Source of the DNA: an uncultured Oscillospiraceae bacterium | Lineage (GTDB): Bacteria; Bacillota; Clostridia; Oscillospirales; Acutalibacteraceae | DNA: 23,634 bases | Assembly (NCBI GenBank): GCA_900547305.1 | Contig: URGH01000039.1 | Span: 1-23,634, forward strand | Reading direction: 5' to 3' | Shown: positions 22,301 to 23,634 of the stretch, in pieces | How the letters are laid out: every line of letters begins with the position of its first letter | How positions within the stretch are numbered: the first letter of the stretch is position 1 | The notes under the pieces: generated by a model | Database searches by the model: none | What the model was told of the DNA's origin: nothing | What the model saw: the letters and a program-made list of their open reading frames with translations, nothing else | Translations under genes and position numbers: made by a program

Positions 22301-23372
22301 CAACGCGTTCAGGCTGCTTGAAAACGGCGATATAAGCTATATAATCTACACAGGCGCCTTAATGGACTCAACGGTGGACGATTACATTGCCTTGCACCGC
22401 CGCGCATTGCAGCTTTCCATTCCCTGCTTTACCTCGCTTGACACGGCAAACGCCTTGGCGGATATTATTGCAAGCCGCTATACCGAGCAAAACACCGAGC
22501 TTGTGGATATTAACAATATGCGAAAAAGCCGCCGACCGCTTATATTTGCAAAAATGCAGGGCACGGGCGACGACTATATATTTATAGAAAATTTCGATAA
22601 TTCGGTTTCCTGCCCCGAGTCGCTTTGCATAAGCCTTTGCGACCGCAACACGGGTATAGGCGGCTACGGCATTGTGCTTATTGAAAATTCAGCCGTAGCG
22701 GACGCTAAAATGCGCATATATAATAAAGACGGCTCCGAGGGTAAAATGGCGGGCAACTGCATACGCTGCACCGCAAAATATCTTTACGATAACGGTTTTG
22801 TATCAAGTGATGAAATTTCGGTTGAGACCGCAAGCGGGGTTAAAAGGCTGAAAGTTTATACCTCGGGCGGCAAGGTCACGCTTGTATCGGTTGATATGGG
22901 CAAGGCGGATTTTTCCGCAAAAGCGCTGCCCTCTGCTATTGACGCGGACGAAATAGTGGATTACCCCGTTAAAATTGCGGGGCAGCACTATAACATTACC
23001 TGCGTAAACGTGGGCAACCCGCATTGCGTGGTATTTTGCGATAACGTGGAGACAGCGGACGTTGAAGCAATAGGCCCGCAGTTTGAGAATTCGGAAATGT
23101 TCCCCGAGCGCATTAACACAGAGTTTGTGCGGGTAGTTAATTCAAATATGCTTAAAATGCGGGTGTGGGAGCGCGGCAACGGCGAGACCTGCGCCTGCGG
23201 CACGGGCGCCTGCGCGGCGGTTGCCGCCGCGGTTAAAAACGGCAAGTGCAAAGCGGGCGAGGATATAACCGTTAAAGTCAAGGGTGGCGACCTTACCGTA
23301 AATTACACCGAAGAACGCATAATTTTAACAGGCAATGCGGTTAAGGTATACGACGGCGTGACGGAATATTGA
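19341..23372 (+). CDS. carB: Fused carbamoyl-phosphate synthase large subunit and DapF-like domain
   Basis: A 1343-residue protein; ordinary CarB has about 1070. Residues 1-400 form the first ATP-grasp half (VMVIGSGPIVIGQAAEFDY), 400-540 the oligomerisation region, about 541-930 the second ATP-grasp half (IMVLGSGPIRIGQGIEFDY), and 931-1060 an MGS-like allosteric domain ending at the normal CarB terminus, TELVDINNM. After about five residues a complete diaminopimelate epimerase-like domain begins (FAKMQGTGDDY from 1069) and runs to 1343. DapF interconverts LL- and meso-diaminopimelate. Its conserved Asn1128 (YNKDGSE), VGNPHC, INTEFV, ERGNGET and second catalytic Cys1286 (ACGTGAC) are present. 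The first catalytic cysteine is Ala1137 (MAGNC), with Cys1140 three residues later, and the usual Asn11 is Asp1077. GGAGGGG precedes the ATG. No internal ribosome site is seen at the junction. CarB function is near certain; DapF activity is uncertain. Confidence 0.93.
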   Translation: MPLDKNIKKVMVIGSGPIVIGQAAEFDYAGAQACRVLKNAGVNVVLVNSNPATIMTDKALADEIYLEPLTEETVKRIILKEKPDSLLASLGGQTGLTIAMQLDKEGFLQKNNVRLIGTNAEAIDKAEDRQLFKETMQEIGEPTVPSDIANDVPAALNIADKIGYPVIVRPAFTLGGAGGGVANSADELKTIAKTGLDLSPITQILVEKYIFGWKEIEFETMRDSAGNVIAVCSMENFDPVGVHTGDSIVVAPALTLSDKEYQMLRSAALNIITALGIVGGCNCQFALSPDSFDYAVIEVNPRVSRSSALASKATGYPIAKITTKIALGYTLNEITNDITGKTCACFEPALDYVVVKLPKWPFEKFAGSPRTLGTQMKATGEVMAIAQSFEEGIMKAVRGAEISLDTLNAAPLSEKPVKERLYNTDDRRLFTVFEALKIGISVDEIHEITRIDKFFLYKLLNLAEFEKESQNGITEELYFRGKRLGYTDKALKRLSGADILPETAAVYKMVDTCGAEFDAVTPYFYSTRDCECEARAFKRSGKPVIMVLGSGPIRIGQGIEFDYSSVHCVWTLKNLDYDVVIVNNNPETVSTDYDTADRLYFEPLCEEDVMNIIRVEKPVGVVVAFGGQTAIKLTKFLNDNGIKILGTSAEGIDLAEDRERFDELLEKFGIKRPRGFGVNTLEEALNAAETLGYPVLLRPSYVIGGQNMKIVHNADEVRVYMERILSGGISNPVLVDKYMAGKELEVDVISDSKDVLIPGVMQHIERAGVHSGDSIAVYPPYNIDDKMMGRITNCSEKLALALGTKGLVNIQYLIYNNELYVIEVNPRASRTVPYISKVTGVSMVDIASRVMTGKTLKEIGCGTGLHKTPPYFAVKVPVFSFEKLSDVNSYLGPEMKSTGEVLGLGKTLNEALFKGLTSAGMKCRSALSGGDAGVLISVDTHDQPEILSLAKKLYDLKFKLYATRETAETVKSLGIPVTEIAGIRESDNAFRLLENGDISYIIYTGALMDSTVDDYIALHRRALQLSIPCFTSLDTANALADIIASRYTEQNTELVDINNMRKSRRPLIFAKMQGTGDDYIFIENFDNSVSCPESLCISLCDRNTGIGGYGIVLIENSAVADAKMRIYNKDGSEGKMAGNCIRCTAKYLYDNGFVSSDEISVETASGVKRLKVYTSGGKVTLVSVDMGKADFSAKALPSAIDADEIVDYPVKIAGQHYNITCVNVGNPHCVVFCDNVETADVEAIGPQFENSEMFPERINTEFVRVVNSNMLKMRVWERGNGETCACGTGACAAVAAAVKNGKCKAGEDITVKVKGGDLTVNYTEERIILTGNAVKVYDGVTEY

Positions 23373-23405
23373 AGTAATTAAGTTTTTTCGGCTTTGCCAC
23401 CCATA

Positions 23406-23466
23406 GGCTCCCCACGGTGTGGGGAGCCGTCAGCAGCTGTCAGCCGAATGGCTGACTGAGGGAGAG
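23406..23466. repeat. Palindromic repeat, right-end copy after carB
   Basis: GGCTCCCCAC and GTGGGGAGCC (23406-23415/23419-23428) form a perfect 10-bp stem. GTCAGCC/GGCTGAC (23439-23445/23450-23456) follows and then TGAGGGAGAG. The last part matches the right end of the element at 3531-3648 (GCTGTCAGC, GGCTGACTGAGGG). It begins 34 nt after the carB stop. No intrinsic terminator with a T run is seen, so these stems may mark the 3' end of the operon. Confidence 0.55.
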
Positions 23467-23495
23467 AAAAGGTAAAGTTTTTATGTATTTTTAAG

Positions 23496-23634
23496 CTTTT
23501 CTCTCCTTCCGTCTCGCTACGCGAGCCACCTCCCTCGCCAGAGGGAGGCTATGAGCGGCAACGCCGCCGTCAGCGGCTGTCAGCGTCTCGGCTGCCGCCT
23601 CGGTCGGTGCTTCTGCTTCGCAGAGGTGTCCACC
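23496..23634. repeat. Palindromic repeat, left-end copy running off the window
   Basis: CTTTTCTCTCC (23496-23506) is the inverted partner of GGAGAGAAAAG (23461-23471), so two element ends face each other. The following CCTTCCGTC, TACGC, CACCTCCC and GAGGGAGGC blocks match the left half of the element at 3531-3648. Sequence to the window end is rich in CAGCGGCTGTCAGCG-type stems with no gene. Confidence 0.5.

Noticed and set aside
22803..23281. Minus-strand frames inside the DapF domain region
   Set aside because: They are complements of the conserved DapF motifs and have no ribosome sites or family features.
22518..23372. A separate dapF gene starting at the ATG at 22518
   Set aside because: The frame is continuous with carB and no ribosome site precedes this ATG; translation as one fusion is the simplest reading.

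Overview
The window looks like a chromosomal stretch of a low-to-mid GC Gram-positive anaerobe, most likely a gut Clostridia (Oscillospiraceae/Ruminococcaceae type). The evidence is strong GGAGG ribosome sites, sigma-A-type promoters (TTGxxx-N17-TATAAT), an EndoA-type MazF, a meso-DAP enzyme domain and short palindromic repeats of the kind common in such genomes. The taxonomic placement is an inference from style, not from a marker gene.

Layout. 1-137: a cluster of hairpins. 156-1085: a YgjP-like metallopeptidase facing a Fur-family regulator with stop codons touching. 1100-2040: divergent promoters, an SGNH/GDSL hydrolase and a perfect 19-bp terminator. 2066-3450: a MazF-family toxin without a neighbouring antitoxin, then an XRE repressor divergent from a zinc-ribbon/TM2 membrane protein. 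The XRE/TM2 promoter region carries two near-identical 19-bp operators. 3450-3690: a MITE-like palindromic repeat and small tandem repeats that run into the end of a MATE gene. 3662-9839 (minus strand): a branched-chain/hydrophobic amino-acid ABC importer, livJ-livH-livM-livG-livF, with the MATE exporter attached 8 nt after livF. 9958-10194: a small single-pass membrane protein with its own strong promoter and terminator. 10363-23372 (plus strand): a complete arginine operon, argG-argH-argC-argJ-argB-argD-argF-carA-carB, behind one promoter overlapped by an ARG box. 23373-23634: more copies of the palindromic repeat.

The arginine genes make a closed pathway. ArgJ recycles acetyl groups between acetylornithine and glutamate, ArgB, ArgC and ArgD convert acetylglutamate to acetylornithine, ArgF uses carbamoyl phosphate from CarA/CarB to make citrulline, and ArgG/ArgH finish arginine.

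The most unusual object is the last gene. Its 1343-residue product is a full-length carbamoyl-phosphate synthase large subunit (about 1-1060) fused in frame to a full-length diaminopimelate epimerase (DapF) domain (about 1066-1343). The DapF part has lost the canonical first catalytic cysteine (Ala1137) but has a cysteine three residues later (Cys1140). It keeps the second catalytic cysteine (Cys1286). The fusion therefore joins arginine/carbamoyl phosphate synthesis to lysine/peptidoglycan synthesis in one polypeptide and may carry a rearranged or altered active site.
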